Made by a program: the position numbers and the translations under genes | Notes under the pieces: model-generated | What the model was told of the DNA's origin: nothing | Database searches by the model: none | The model's input: only the letters and a program-made list of their open reading frames with translations | NCBI RefSeq assembly: GCF_003574295.1 | Contig: NZ_BHGK01000001.1 | Location: 1,612,001 to 1,676,000 of the forward strand | Reading direction: 5' to 3' | From: Mediterraneibacter butyricigenes | GTDB taxonomy: Bacteria; Bacillota; Clostridia; Lachnospirales; Lachnospiraceae | DNA length: 64,000 nt | Shown here: piece by piece, positions 9,858-17,269 of the stretch | How the letters are laid out: every line of letters starts with the position of its first letter | How positions within the stretch are numbered: the stretch's first letter is position 1

Positions 9858-10370
9858 ATGGTGAAATATGCACCAAGAAAGGTATATATCAGAGAAAGTG
9901 GCGGCTATGTGGAATTATCCTACACGGAGTTCTGCCGTTGCAGGGAATCCGACCAGACCTATATGGACAAGCTGTTTATCCCCATTCAAGGCTGTCTGCT
10001 TGAAGTCGTGAGGGAGCAATACACAGACTTCTACCGTGACAAGGAACGGTGGCGTTATCTGCAAAAATTAGATACAAAGAATAGACTGCTATCTCTCGAC
10101 GGATTTACGGACAGCGAGGGGAATCCTCTGGACTTTATCACTGATGAAGCGGTGGACATTGCAGAAACCGTTGTCAATGCGGTCATGGTGGACAGGCTGA
10201 AAGCCGCCCTGCCTTTGCTGTCGGATAGTGAACAGGAGCTGATACAGGCAATCTTTTTTGACGGACTTTCCGAGCGTGAAGTCGGGGCGAGGTTGGGCAT
10301 AACCCAGAGCGTTGTAAACAAACGCAAAGCCAGAATCCTAATAAAACTAAGAAAGATAATAGAAAATTAA
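9858..10370 (+). CDS. ICE-encoded sigma-70-like factor
   Basis: A 170-residue protein with an N-terminal YIRESGGYVELSYTEF segment and a C-terminal region-4 helix-turn-helix (LSEREVGARLGITQSVVNKRKARI, helix ends shown). Such short sigma-like genes are frequent in Tn916/Tn1549 elements and are thought to govern transfer genes. I choose the ATG at 9858 because GGGAGG lies seven bases before it; an upstream in-frame start at 9795 would run through the leader hairpin. A second sigma-like gene follows after a terminator-like stem. Confidence 0.75.
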   Translation: MVKYAPRKVYIRESGGYVELSYTEFCRCRESDQTYMDKLFIPIQGCLLEVVREQYTDFYRDKERWRYLQKLDTKNRLLSLDGFTDSEGNPLDFITDEAVDIAETVVNAVMVDRLKAALPLLSDSEQELIQAIFFDGLSEREVGARLGITQSVVNKRKARILIKLRKIIEN

Positions 10371-10385
10371 AATTTAAGGCGTTCA

Positions 10386-10425
10386 GCCCCCTTGTTTTTT
10401 CCTTTGGGAAGATGAGGGGGCTTTT
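10386..10425 (+). terminator. Terminator-like stem between two sigma-like genes
   Basis: GCCCCC (10386-10391) and GGGGGC (10416-10421), with an inner TTCC/GGAA pairing, are followed by TTTT. The U-run is short, so it may be a partial terminator. Confidence 0.5.
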
Positions 10426-10464
10426 CTCTGCCCTCTCAATCAATTCTGATTGGAGGAAGTAAGA

Positions 10465-10890
10465 ATGGCATACAACCACGGACGGGAGGACAGGAAATGG
10501 CGTATCTGGAAAGAAGCGGAGGAAAAGCTGCTGCGTGAGTGCGGCGTTGATGAAGCGACCATTGAGCAGATACGCATGGCGGACAGGGCAGACTTCAATT
10601 CCAACAGGCGGTTTTACCGATGGACGAATGACGTTGCGGAATATCTTGAGGACATGGCAGGCAGGGAGCGGCAGGCGGAAGTGGGTACGGTTGCGGAGTT
10701 ACTGGAAGAGATTGAGAGCGAAAATCTCTATCAAGTATTAGTCACGGTGGACGGGCGTACCTTGAAAATCGTCCTGCTGAAAATGCAGGGGTATTCCACA
10801 AAGGAGATTGCCCCGCTTGTGCATTTGACGACTGGTGCCATCTATGCGAGGTTAGACCATCTGCGGAAGAAGCTGCGGAAAATTTTATAG
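10465..10890 (+). CDS. Sigma-70-like helix-turn-helix regulator of the ICE
   Basis: A 141-residue protein that begins MAYNHGREDRKWRIWKEAEE and ends in a helix-turn-helix (GYSTKEIAPLVHLTTGAIYARL) followed by a basic tail. Proteins of this type sit with the previous sigma-like gene in Tn1549-type elements. Start 10465 is preceded by TGGAGG (10451-10456). The middle is charged and helical. Role inferred: transcription control of element genes, together with the protein encoded at 9858. Confidence 0.65.
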   Translation: MAYNHGREDRKWRIWKEAEEKLLRECGVDEATIEQIRMADRADFNSNRRFYRWTNDVAEYLEDMAGRERQAEVGTVAELLEEIESENLYQVLVTVDGRTLKIVLLKMQGYSTKEIAPLVHLTTGAIYARLDHLRKKLRKIL

Positions 10891-10923
10891 CTTCTAAAAC
10901 AGCCTGCCATCCTGCGGGCTACT

Positions 10924-10957
10924 GGGTGAGGGATGGAAATCCCCTCACTCATTTTTT
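10924..10957 (+). terminator. Intrinsic terminator
   Basis: GGGTGAGGG pairs with CCCCTCACTC around an ATGGAAAT loop and is followed by ATTTTTT at 10951-10957. It ends transcription after the second sigma-like gene. Confidence 0.65.
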
Positions 10958-10973
10958 GCAGGAGGACAACAGG

Positions 10974-11018
10974 ATGGCATACAGGGTTAAGGCATGGGAA
11001 GAACCTATGAGTCTATGA
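10974..11018 (+). pseudogene. Cut-off start of a lost ICE gene
   Basis: After GGAGGACAACAGG an ATG opens a frame of only 14 codons (MAYRVKAW...) before a stop. The well-placed ribosome site and the broken frame suggest the start of a longer gene, perhaps the relaxase that normally follows here. It seems fused to the foreign GIY-YIG sequence at about 10990. Confidence 0.4.
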
Positions 11019-11464
11019 TGGAGGAACTGGAAGTAATAGAAATTCTTTCTACTGCTTATGATGGTGACGAATTTCCGGGTTATGAGAACATAAGATTGAG
11101 TTTTTCACAACTGGAAACGATTATTCGGAATAAACGCAGCGGTTGGCTTGATGCTTTGAGAAATCAAAAAGCAGTTTATCTTATAACTGATACCAGCAAC
11201 GGAAAAATGTATGTTGGCTCGGCAACTGCTCAGTATGGAATGTTGCTTCAAAGGTGGACTAACTATATAGACAATGGACACGGTGGGAATGTTGAACTTA
11301 AACATATTGTTGACACCAAAGGGTTTGATTATATAAAAGCAAATTTTCAGTATTCAGTATTAGAAAACTATAACGCACGAATGGATGATAATTACATACT
11401 GAGTCGTGAAAAATGGTGGAAAGATACCCTTTGCACAAGACAATTCGGATATAATAAAAACTGA
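10994..11464 (+). CDS. GIY-YIG nuclease domain protein, probably missing its N-terminus
   Basis: The 156-residue product has a GIY-YIG-type nuclease core: AVYLITDTSNGKMYVGSA in the middle and a conserved Glu/Trp region (LSREKWWKDTL) near the C-terminus. Relatives I remember are nearly twice as long, with an extra N-terminal domain before the LEVIEILS segment. Here the frame begins abruptly at an ATG preceded by an in-frame stop (TAA at 10988-10990) and no ribosome site. I read it as the 3' part of a larger gene at a recombination junction. It may no longer be expressed properly. Confidence 0.6.
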   Translation: MGRTYESMMEELEVIEILSTAYDGDEFPGYENIRLSFSQLETIIRNKRSGWLDALRNQKAVYLITDTSNGKMYVGSATAQYGMLLQRWTNYIDNGHGGNVELKHIVDTKGFDYIKANFQYSVLENYNARMDDNYILSREKWWKDTLCTRQFGYNKN

Positions 11465-11472
11465 TAAAAATT

Positions 11473-11515
11473 AGACCGTCAGATCTCATTCGAGACTTGA
11501 CGGTCTTATATTTTT
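11473..11515. terminator. Bidirectional terminator between GIY-YIG and ImmA genes
   Basis: AGACCGTCA (11473-11481) and TGACGGTCT (11498-11506) form a perfect 9-base stem, with TTATATTTTTTT on the plus-strand side. The minus-strand ImmA gene ends at the edge of the same stem. Confidence 0.7.
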
Positions 11516-12039
11516 TTACTGTATTTAAGAAAATCGTTTTGGTGTTCCTGTTTGCGAAGTTGATAGCCTTGTGCAATCAGCGTATCTACTTTCAGAGCAA
11601 TTAGGTTTATGTCGGAACACATTGCCCGTGCAATCTGCTGAATGTCATAGCCGTTTTCAATGTATTCCAAAATGGTGTCGTCCGGGAGCGAAGCCTGAGA
11701 AGCGAAGATATTTGCTTCATACTCCATACGGTTCTCTCTCATATCAAAGATGTTGAACTCTTTGAACCCGCCGACAGCAACCGCTTCTTGCCTGTGGAGA
11801 ACATCGTGTCCGATTTCGTGCCATAGCACTATCTGTTCCACGACCGGGTGCATACCGTTTTTAAGGAAAACAAAGCGGTTCTTCAGAATGACCTTGTATG
11901 CTCCACGCTGCTTTTCAAAATCTCGGTAGATAATATTGATACCAAGCTCTTTTGCGACCTTGTACGGGTCACGAGTACCGCAACGGTCAATGAGCTTGTT
12001 GACGATTTTCACAATTTCAGCCGTAGTGTAATACCCCAA
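11506..12039 (-). CDS. ImmA/IrrE family metallo-endopeptidase
   Basis: A 177-residue protease with the zinc motif HEIGH in the middle and a second-shell Glu in EYEANIFA. In ICEBs1 the related ImmA cleaves the partner repressor ImmR to switch on excision and transfer. Here it lies directly downstream of a minus-strand XRE repressor gene, the same partner order. By analogy it should relieve XRE repression of the genes to its right. Substrate and trigger are inferred, not shown by the sequence. Confidence 0.8.
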   Translation of the reverse strand: MGYYTTAEIVKIVNKLIDRCGTRDPYKVAKELGINIIYRDFEKQRGAYKVILKNRFVFLKNGMHPVVEQIVLWHEIGHDVLHRQEAVAVGGFKEFNIFDMRENRMEYEANIFASQASLPDDTILEYIENGYDIQQIARAMCSDINLIALKVDTLIAQGYQLRKQEHQNDFLKYSKKI

Positions 12040-12139
12040 TCCGGCTCACCTCCCATATTATAGTATATCGGATATTTACCCTATAATAAATTATAAACTA
12101 TTGTGTGTCCCATATATTGGACTTAGTTCACTGTGAGGA

Positions 12140-12562
12140 TTACTCGTCTTTGCGGTATTTCTTCGGGGTGTATTTTTTATTGTTCTTCTTTGCAATAAGA
12201 TATGCTTCCTGAATAGCGTCAACCATTTCACGCATATCTTCGTCAGCCATTTCGCCGCCGGCAAACAGACCGGTAACTTCTGCAAGCAACTCCTGAGCCT
12301 GTCTTGCCCCTCTGCGTCCGTATTTATCCTCTACATCGGCGATGAAAGCGTCATCCTCAGACAGCAGATAATTCACATTTACATTTAATGCTTCTGCCAG
12401 CTTCTTGTATCTTTCCGTTCCTCTCGGACGGGATTTATCATTTTCATAAGAACAAATTACACGTCGGGTTACGCCTATTTTTTCAGCCAATTCATCCTGA
12501 TTAAGACCGAGTTTAGTCCTCTCTGCTTTGACTTTTTCACCGAATGTCATCTTTGATTTCAC
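12140..12562 (-). CDS. XRE family repressor
   Basis: A 140-residue regulator with an N-terminal Cro/CI helix-turn-helix (AERTKLGLNQDELAEKIGVT through NDKSRPR) and a helical C-terminal part that may mediate dimer formation or ImmA recognition. It is read away from the Y-family polymerase gene, with a 140-base intergenic region that holds palindromes matching a repressor binding pattern and a consensus promoter for the rightward genes. Together with ImmA it forms the likely SOS/stress switch of the element. Confidence 0.8.
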   Translation of the reverse strand: MKSKMTFGEKVKAERTKLGLNQDELAEKIGVTRRVICSYENDKSRPRGTERYKKLAEALNVNVNYLLSEDDAFIADVEDKYGRRGARQAQELLAEVTGLFAGGEMADEDMREMVDAIQEAYLIAKKNNKKYTPKKYRKDE

Positions 12563-12581
12563 TCCTTAAAAGAATATTTAC

Positions 12582-12672
12582 AGTTTAACTTCTCATTTAC
12601 TCTTGACAAGTACACTTAAACTGCGTATAATAAGAAACAGGAAGTTGAACTACTCATAGTTTACACTAAACT
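12582..12672. promoter_or_regulatory. Operator cluster in the XRE / polymerase divergent region
   Basis: Two odd-centred palindromes of the form AGTTnAACT occur at 12582-12590 and 12643-12651, and AGTTTA-CAC-TAAACT lies at 12658-12672. They surround the rightward promoter and lie just before both divergent start codons. Binding by the XRE protein is inferred from the position. Confidence 0.5.
12603..12631 (+). promoter_or_regulatory. Promoter of the Y-family polymerase operon
   Basis: TTGACA (12603-12608) and TATAAT (12626-12631) with a 17-base spacer. It lies between two of the AGTTnAACT palindromes, so repressor binding should shut it. Confidence 0.75.
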
Positions 12673-12700
12673 TCCCAAAATGTCAAGGGGGGTTCAAAAA

Positions 12701-13936
12701 ATGTTACGAAGCATACTTCATTGTGATATGAACAACTTCTATGCCAGCGTCGAATGTATGCTCGACCCCGCATTGAAGAAATATCCGATTGCTGTCTGCG
12801 GCTCTGTGGAGGAACGACACGGTATCGTGCTTGCAAAGAACTACAAAGCAAAGGCTTTTGATGTGAAAACCGGGGACGCAGTATGGCAGGCTAAACAGAA
12901 GTGCAAGGACTTGGTTGTAGTGCCGCCCCATTATGAGGAGTATATCAAATACTCAAAGCTTGCGAGAAGCGTTTATGAGCGATATACCGACCAAGTTGAA
13001 CCGTATGGTATGGACGAGTGTTGGCTGGATATTAGCGGGACAGAAAGCCTTTTCGGTTCGCCGGAAAAGGTGGCAAATGAAATTCGTGAAACGATGAAGT
13101 TTGAACTCGGCTTGACGATTTCTGTGGGTGTTTCCTTTAATAAGATATTTGCGAAGCTCGGCTCGGATATGAAGAAACCGGACGCAGTAACCGTTATACC
13201 AAAGGATACATTCAAAGAAAAGATTTGGGGACTTCCTGCCGCTGACCTGCTCGGTGTAGGACGGGCAACCCAGCGAGTGCTTGACAGCTATTGTATTCGT
13301 ACCATCGGGGATTTAGCGAATAACGACCCTGAGTTCTTACGCAGAAGATTAGGAAAGAACGGAGTAGTTTTATGGAACTATGCCAACGGCAACGACCTTT
13401 CCCTTGTTGCCAAGAAAGATTTCGTTTCTCCTATAAAAAGTGTAGGACACGGTATAACAACAGTAGCAGATTTAGAGAAACCGGAGCAGGTGTGGCCCGT
13501 GTTTCTCGAATTAACCCAAGACATCGGACACAAGCTCCGTGTTCACGGACTGAGTGCAGAAGGTGTCGCAATACATATTAGAGACAACACGCTCAATACA
13601 AGGCAATGGCAGACGAAGATTGCACTTCCTACACAGTCTCCGATGATTATTGCAAAGACCGCTTTTCAGTTGTTTGAAAAAAGATATGGGTGGAATAACC
13701 CTATCCGTTCTGTGACAGTACAAGCCATAAATCTTATTCCACAAGACACGCCCCGTCAAATAGATATGTTTATGGACGCCGCAAAGCAGGACAAATTGGA
13801 GCGAATGGAAAAGTGTGTTGAAGAAATCAGACGGCGTTTCGGAAAGGACAGCATAAGGAATGGGGTTCTGTGTCAGAACTTGCGGCTACCACCGGAAAAA
13901 GCCGAAATCACTATGCCGACAGGTATGGTTGGTTAA
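12701..13936 (+). CDS. Y-family (DinB/UmuC-type) translesion DNA polymerase
   Basis: A 411-residue translesion polymerase. The catalytic motifs are present: HCDMNNFYASVE at the N-terminus, YGMDECWLDI with the acidic pair, and the GVSFNKIFAKLGSDMKKP segment. The little-finger domain follows and the end (IRNGVLCQNL) is typical of the Firmicute UvrX/YqjW type. I choose the ATG at 12701 because AAGGGGGG ends eight bases before it; the earlier ATG at 12680 would overlap that site. It is the first gene of a cluster (S24-like, small protein, ImmA-like, Com-like) that follows the XRE-controlled promoter, so an SOS-type response of the element is likely. Confidence 0.88.
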   Translation: MLRSILHCDMNNFYASVECMLDPALKKYPIAVCGSVEERHGIVLAKNYKAKAFDVKTGDAVWQAKQKCKDLVVVPPHYEEYIKYSKLARSVYERYTDQVEPYGMDECWLDISGTESLFGSPEKVANEIRETMKFELGLTISVGVSFNKIFAKLGSDMKKPDAVTVIPKDTFKEKIWGLPAADLLGVGRATQRVLDSYCIRTIGDLANNDPEFLRRRLGKNGVVLWNYANGNDLSLVAKKDFVSPIKSVGHGITTVADLEKPEQVWPVFLELTQDIGHKLRVHGLSAEGVAIHIRDNTLNTRQWQTKIALPTQSPMIIAKTAFQLFEKRYGWNNPIRSVTVQAINLIPQDTPRQIDMFMDAAKQDKLERMEKCVEEIRRRFGKDSIRNGVLCQNLRLPPEKAEITMPTGMVG

Positions 13937-13948
13937 GGAGGTCTAAAT

Positions 13949-14248
13949 GTGATTGACGAAAAAGAGGTTACGGCTTATGTTACGATGCCCGACTGCTTTT
14001 TGCAGGGGTGCAGCGAAGATATTGTTATCTTTCGTGCGGACGGCGGAAACCATTTTACCGACTACGGTATATATGAGGGAATGTTTCTTTTCTTTGACCG
14101 GAAAAAACGCTTTAAGAAAGGAAGGCTTTCCTGTTACATCAATACTGCCGGAGATGACCGACCCAAGTACAGGGTGTCGGATAAGAACATCGACGGATAC
14201 AAGCACTTGGGAAGATTAGTTTTGACTTTGAGAAATTACGAGGAATAA
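13949..14248 (+). CDS. LexA/S24-like protein linked to the Y-family polymerase
   Basis: A 99-residue protein with a GTG start and a near-perfect AAGGAGGT at 13935-13942. The stretch from MPDCFLQGCSEDIVIF through YEGMFLFF resembles the beta-rich C-terminal domain of LexA/UmuD-like S24 peptidases. I do not see a clear catalytic Ser/Lys pair, so it may be a non-cleaving relative. It follows the polymerase by 12 bases, as UmuD-like proteins do beside UmuC. Function is inferred from that context. Confidence 0.5.
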   Translation: MIDEKEVTAYVTMPDCFLQGCSEDIVIFRADGGNHFTDYGIYEGMFLFFDRKKRFKKGRLSCYINTAGDDRPKYRVSDKNIDGYKHLGRLVLTLRNYEE

Positions 14249-14250
14249 AA

Positions 14251-14502
14251 ATGGAATCCGAAAGAAGAAAAGTTTATGTTGAAGTAAATGTAACACATAG
14301 ACCTGATGGAACGGCTCGTCCGAACTTCATCAAGTTTGAGAATGATGAAAAATATGAGATAGACCGTGTAATTCAGAAATGCCGTGCGGCTTCCACCAAA
14401 GTCGGAGGAACCGGTATCCGCTACACGGTACAGATTTGCGGCAAGCCCACATTTCTGTTCGACGAAGAAAACGGAAAGTGGTTTGTAGAAGCAAAATCCT
14501 AA
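14251..14502 (+). CDS. Small protein of the polymerase cluster, unrecognised
   Basis: An 83-residue protein that starts two bases after the previous stop, so it is probably co-translated. It has a beta-type N-terminus (KVYVEVNVTHRPDG) and no membrane segment. I do not know the family by name. The same kind of short gene sits between polymerase and ImmA-like genes in related conjugative elements, which supports a real gene but says nothing about its job. Confidence 0.55.
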   Translation: MESERRKVYVEVNVTHRPDGTARPNFIKFENDEKYEIDRVIQKCRAASTKVGGTGIRYTVQICGKPTFLFDEENGKWFVEAKS

Positions 14503-14521
14503 TGGTAGGAGGTTTTGTAAC

Positions 14522-15253
14522 TTGAAACATTTATCGAGATTTGACATCGAAGCGATTGCCGACAAGTATGTTCAGGCATATATGGCACTTCCCGATGTCC
14601 GTAACACACAAATATACAGAATTGACCCGGAGCTTCTCTTGGAGAAGGTTCTCGGATTGAATGTCGAATACCAGCACCTATCTTATGACGGTAGTATTCT
14701 CGGAATGACCTCATTTACGGAAATGGGTGTTCAGGTATTTGAAGATGATGATAACGAAGCCTTTTTCTTTTTGGATGGAAAAACCGTTCTCGTGGAAAAG
14801 GACTTGAACTTTGACAGCAAGCTGAAAGGCAGAAAGAATTTCACCTTAATGCACGAGGGCAGCCATCAGATATTTAAGATGTTGTTCCCGAATGATTACG
14901 GTGTGACACAGAAATCTGCCGGAGTACATTATTACAAGGCAAATTCCGAGAGAAATAAGCCTATATCCGATTGGGAGGAATGGCAGGCAAATACGCTTGG
15001 AGCTGCTATCCTTCTTCCCGAAAACCTTATAAAGCAGGGAATGTATCTGTTCAGTCTTGGAGAAAAGATTGAGTGTCTGAACAAAATATACTATCCGAGC
15101 GTATATAAGAGATTTGATGCACTTGCGGATTTTTTAGGGTGTTCCAAAAAAGCACTTGCTATACGAATGAAACAGCTCGGACTTTTGAAAAAGGAGTATC
15201 TTGATAATCCTTTTGATTTGGTTACGGTTTATCCGGAGGTGAGCGAGCTATGA
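14522..15253 (+). CDS. ImmA/IrrE-like metallopeptidase (second copy, divergent)
   Basis: A 243-residue protein with the zinc-type motif LMHEGSHQ near residue 115 and the downstream acidic EEWQANTLGAAILLP, as in M78/ImmA-type peptidases. It starts with TTG after a good AGGAGG at 14507-14512. It belongs to the polymerase operon and overlaps the next gene by four bases. Sequence and position differ from the ImmA at 11.5 kb, so this is a second protease, perhaps for another regulator. HEGSH keeps the two His residues and the Glu needed for zinc catalysis. Confidence 0.75.
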   Translation: MKHLSRFDIEAIADKYVQAYMALPDVRNTQIYRIDPELLLEKVLGLNVEYQHLSYDGSILGMTSFTEMGVQVFEDDDNEAFFFLDGKTVLVEKDLNFDSKLKGRKNFTLMHEGSHQIFKMLFPNDYGVTQKSAGVHYYKANSERNKPISDWEEWQANTLGAAILLPENLIKQGMYLFSLGEKIECLNKIYYPSVYKRFDALADFLGCSKKALAIRMKQLGLLKKEYLDNPFDLVTVYPEVSEL

Positions 15254-15447
15254 AATCGTTGGAACAAAAGATAATCGTAAGGTGCAAAAACTGTGGCTGG
15301 CGTATTTTTGACAAGGTAACAATGACAACAGGCGTGATTGAACTGAAATGTCCGAACTGCCACAGAGTAGTAGAGGTTGACCTATCCCTACGCAAGGGAA
15401 CAGTCAAGTACAGATTAACAAGAAGTAGTAACAGAGCGAACAATTAA
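15250..15447 (+). CDS. Small Com-like zinc-finger protein
   Basis: A 65-residue protein with two CxxC pairs (CKNCGW and CPNCHR), which should hold one zinc ion. It resembles the Mu Com-like or zinc-ribbon proteins common in mobile elements of Clostridia. The ATG overlaps the previous stop (ATGA), a sign of coupled translation. The role is unknown; RNA or DNA binding is a guess from the fold. Confidence 0.65.
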   Translation: MKSLEQKIIVRCKNCGWRIFDKVTMTTGVIELKCPNCHRVVEVDLSLRKGTVKYRLTRSSNRANN

Positions 15448-15507
15448 ATATCGGACAGATGTACCGAGCCACGAGTCCTTGAGCGAAAGCTCTTGAGTCA
15501 TCAAATT

Positions 15508-15567
15508 GCCGGACGCTGAGAATTAAGGGATAGAAATATCCTAATGTTCTTGGTGTCCGGCTTTTTT
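15508..15567 (+). terminator. Intrinsic terminator after the polymerase operon
   Basis: GCCGGAC (15508-15514) pairs with GTCCGGC (15555-15561), with an inner AGGGATA/TATCCT stem, and is followed by TTTTTT at 15562-15567. Confidence 0.75.
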
Positions 15568-15630
15568 GTCGCTCCCGAAAGGAGCAAGACCGTGACATAT
15601 AAGTGGCTGGCGTATATCGCCAAGTATCCG

Positions 15631-15686
15631 TAATCTCCGAATTTTTGATTTCAACCAAATTCAAAAATTCAAATTTAAGGAGATTA
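15631..15686 (+). promoter_or_regulatory. Hairpin masking the ribosome site of the sigma gene at 15692
   Basis: TAATCTCC (15631-15638) is the exact complement of GGAGATTA (15679-15686), which is the ribosome site of the following ATG. GAATTTTTGA (15639-15648) can also pair with TCAAAAATTC (15661-15670). Translation should need this stem to open. Confidence 0.6.
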
Positions 15687-15691
15687 CGACA

Positions 15692-16231
15692 ATGACAAAA
15701 CTTACATTAGAACAACAGGAATTATTATTTGCGAACGACTGCAAGCTCATTAACCTGCGGTATGAATATCACGGCTACACCGGCACGGAGAAATGGGCGA
15801 TTGTAACAGAACTGGCGGAAGAAGAATTGTGGGTTAAATACCCTGATGTTATCCGTCGGTACACTCCGTTCATTCTGCTTTCTATGGCTCAGGGCGAAGT
15901 GATAACGGAGTATCAGAACTACGAAGCAAGAGAGAGAATGAGAAGGCTTCTTTTCGGACACGCATTTGACATCAATGACGGAGAATTTGAAGTGCATCAT
16001 CCGGAATTGGCAGTCGATACAGACCCAATCGAAGAAATAATGCTGAAAGACAATATTAAGCGACTTCGGGAGGTTTTGTGTTACTTAAGCGAAACACAGA
16101 AACGCAGAGTTTTTAAGTATTTCTTCTACAACAAAACACTTGAAAAAATCGCAGATGAAGAAGGAGTCGATTTTACTTCTGTAAGGGAATCGGTAAACAG
16201 TGCAATAAAAAAGTTGAGGAAATTTTTCTAA
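15692..16231 (+). CDS. Sigma-70-like factor of the ICE
   Basis: A 179-residue protein with a C-terminal region-4-like helix-turn-helix (LSETQKRRVFKYFFYNKTLE then IADEEGVDFTSVRESVNSA) and a lysine-rich end. Such proteins occur just before the excision/integration genes in Tn1549-type elements and probably tune their transcription. The start is set by the GGAG at 15679, which lies in the hairpin described for this leader. The N-terminal part has no motif I can name. Confidence 0.7.
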   Translation: MTKLTLEQQELLFANDCKLINLRYEYHGYTGTEKWAIVTELAEEELWVKYPDVIRRYTPFILLSMAQGEVITEYQNYEARERMRRLLFGHAFDINDGEFEVHHPELAVDTDPIEEIMLKDNIKRLREVLCYLSETQKRRVFKYFFYNKTLEKIADEEGVDFTSVRESVNSAIKKLRKFF

Positions 16232-16331
16232 AACACCCCCCAAAAACGCTCTCCCATTTCAAACAAGTGAAGGGGTTAATTCTAATCCGGATATGAATTA
16301 CCTCAGAATAATCGAAAGCGAGGATTTACAT

Positions 16332-16910
16332 ATGAAAGAAAAAGAATTTAAGAATGTCAGATGGGGCGATATTTATTACTGCGACTTGGGGGTTACAAAC
16401 GGTAGTGTGCAATCGGGAATGAGACCGGTTCTTGTGGTTCAGACAAATCGCTTAAATGAAAGCAGTCCTACGGTCGTTGTAGCCGCTATAACGGCTGTTA
16501 AAAAGAAAACGGCAATGAATACTCATATTGAGCTAAACACGGATTGTGGCTTAAAAGAGCCGTCGATGGTAATGCTTGAGCAGCTACGCACCGTGGATAA
16601 AGCCACAGAGCTTGATAATTTTGTCGGAAGAATTACCGACGCAGATAAAATCAGCGAAATCAAGCGAGGATTGAAATTTGCAGTCGGTATTCCCGTTAAA
16701 CCCAAGACAGAGCGTAAAGGCATTGTACTAAGTCTTTGCCCTCGTTGCAGAAGCGAGTTTCAGTCTATCCCTGAAAACATTGTAAAAAGACTTGACCCCT
16801 TTCAGGCAGATAAAGAGATGTGCGATAAATGTCAGGTAGGATACGGCTATGACTATATGATTTTCAAAAAGAACCATCATCACGCTAAGGGAGGTGTTGA
16901 CAATGTTTGA
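16332..16910 (+). CDS. MazF/PemK-like toxin with a C-terminal zinc ribbon
   Basis: The N-terminal ~110 residues form a MazF/PemK endoribonuclease domain: VRWGDIYYCDLG, the GMRPVLVVQTN segment and a TEL..FVGRITD end. A C-terminal extension adds CPRC and CDKC pairs about 35 residues apart, likely one zinc site, which standard MazF lacks. ATG 16332 follows GCGAGG; the longer frame from 16293 has no ribosome site. No standard antitoxin gene precedes it. The next gene, a small helix-turn-helix protein, overlaps its end by eight bases and could be the partner. RNase activity is inferred from the family. Confidence 0.7.
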   Translation: MKEKEFKNVRWGDIYYCDLGVTNGSVQSGMRPVLVVQTNRLNESSPTVVVAAITAVKKKTAMNTHIELNTDCGLKEPSMVMLEQLRTVDKATELDNFVGRITDADKISEIKRGLKFAVGIPVKPKTERKGIVLSLCPRCRSEFQSIPENIVKRLDPFQADKEMCDKCQVGYGYDYMIFKKNHHHAKGGVDNV

Positions 16911-17163
16911 AGATAAGATTGAAGCAATGAACAAACTACCCAACGCTGTTGATGATAGTTCCGGCTTTGAGAAAAGAGTTTATACGGTAGAAGAAATAAT
17001 GGATATTCTCAGCATTGGAAAGAACACTGCTTATGCTCTCGTCAACTCAGGCGTTTTCCATTTTGTAAAGGTCGGCGGACATTACAGAATTTCCAAGAAG
17101 AGCTTTGACCGATGGCTTGATAATATGGACAGCGAAAGCTCCGGTTGTCAATTATGCGATTAA
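16903..17163 (+). CDS. Excisionase-type helix-turn-helix protein 1
   Basis: An 86-residue protein with a MerR/Xis-type winged helix: YTVEEIMDILSIGKNTAYAL, then VGGHYRISKKSFDRWL. Start 16903 follows GGGAGG and lies inside the end of the MazF-like gene, so translation is coupled. The family binds DNA near attachment sites or promoters. It is the first of four similar genes before the integrase. It ends in a short Cys-containing tail (GCQLCD). Confidence 0.7.
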   Translation: MFEDKIEAMNKLPNAVDDSSGFEKRVYTVEEIMDILSIGKNTAYALVNSGVFHFVKVGGHYRISKKSFDRWLDNMDSESSGCQLCD

Positions 17164-17201
17164 ACCAATCGCATAATTAACAAAAACTCCGATTTTCAGT
17201 A

Positions 17202-17230
17202 CCATATAGCCAAGTCACTTGGCTATATGG
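17202..17230. promoter_or_regulatory. Inverted repeat before helix-turn-helix gene 2
   Basis: CCATATAGCCAAG and CTTGGCTATATGG form a 13-base perfect inverted repeat with a 3-base centre. It lacks a U-run, so an operator for one of the adjacent helix-turn-helix proteins is more likely than a terminator. Confidence 0.5.
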
Positions 17231-17269
17231 TAGTCAGAGTGGCAAATAAGAAATCGGGGGTAAACGGTA

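Noticed and set aside
9511-9864. A 117-codon plus-strand gene between tet(40) and the sigma gene
   Set aside because: It runs through two terminators and the leader hairpin of the sigma gene and has a composition unlike its neighbours.
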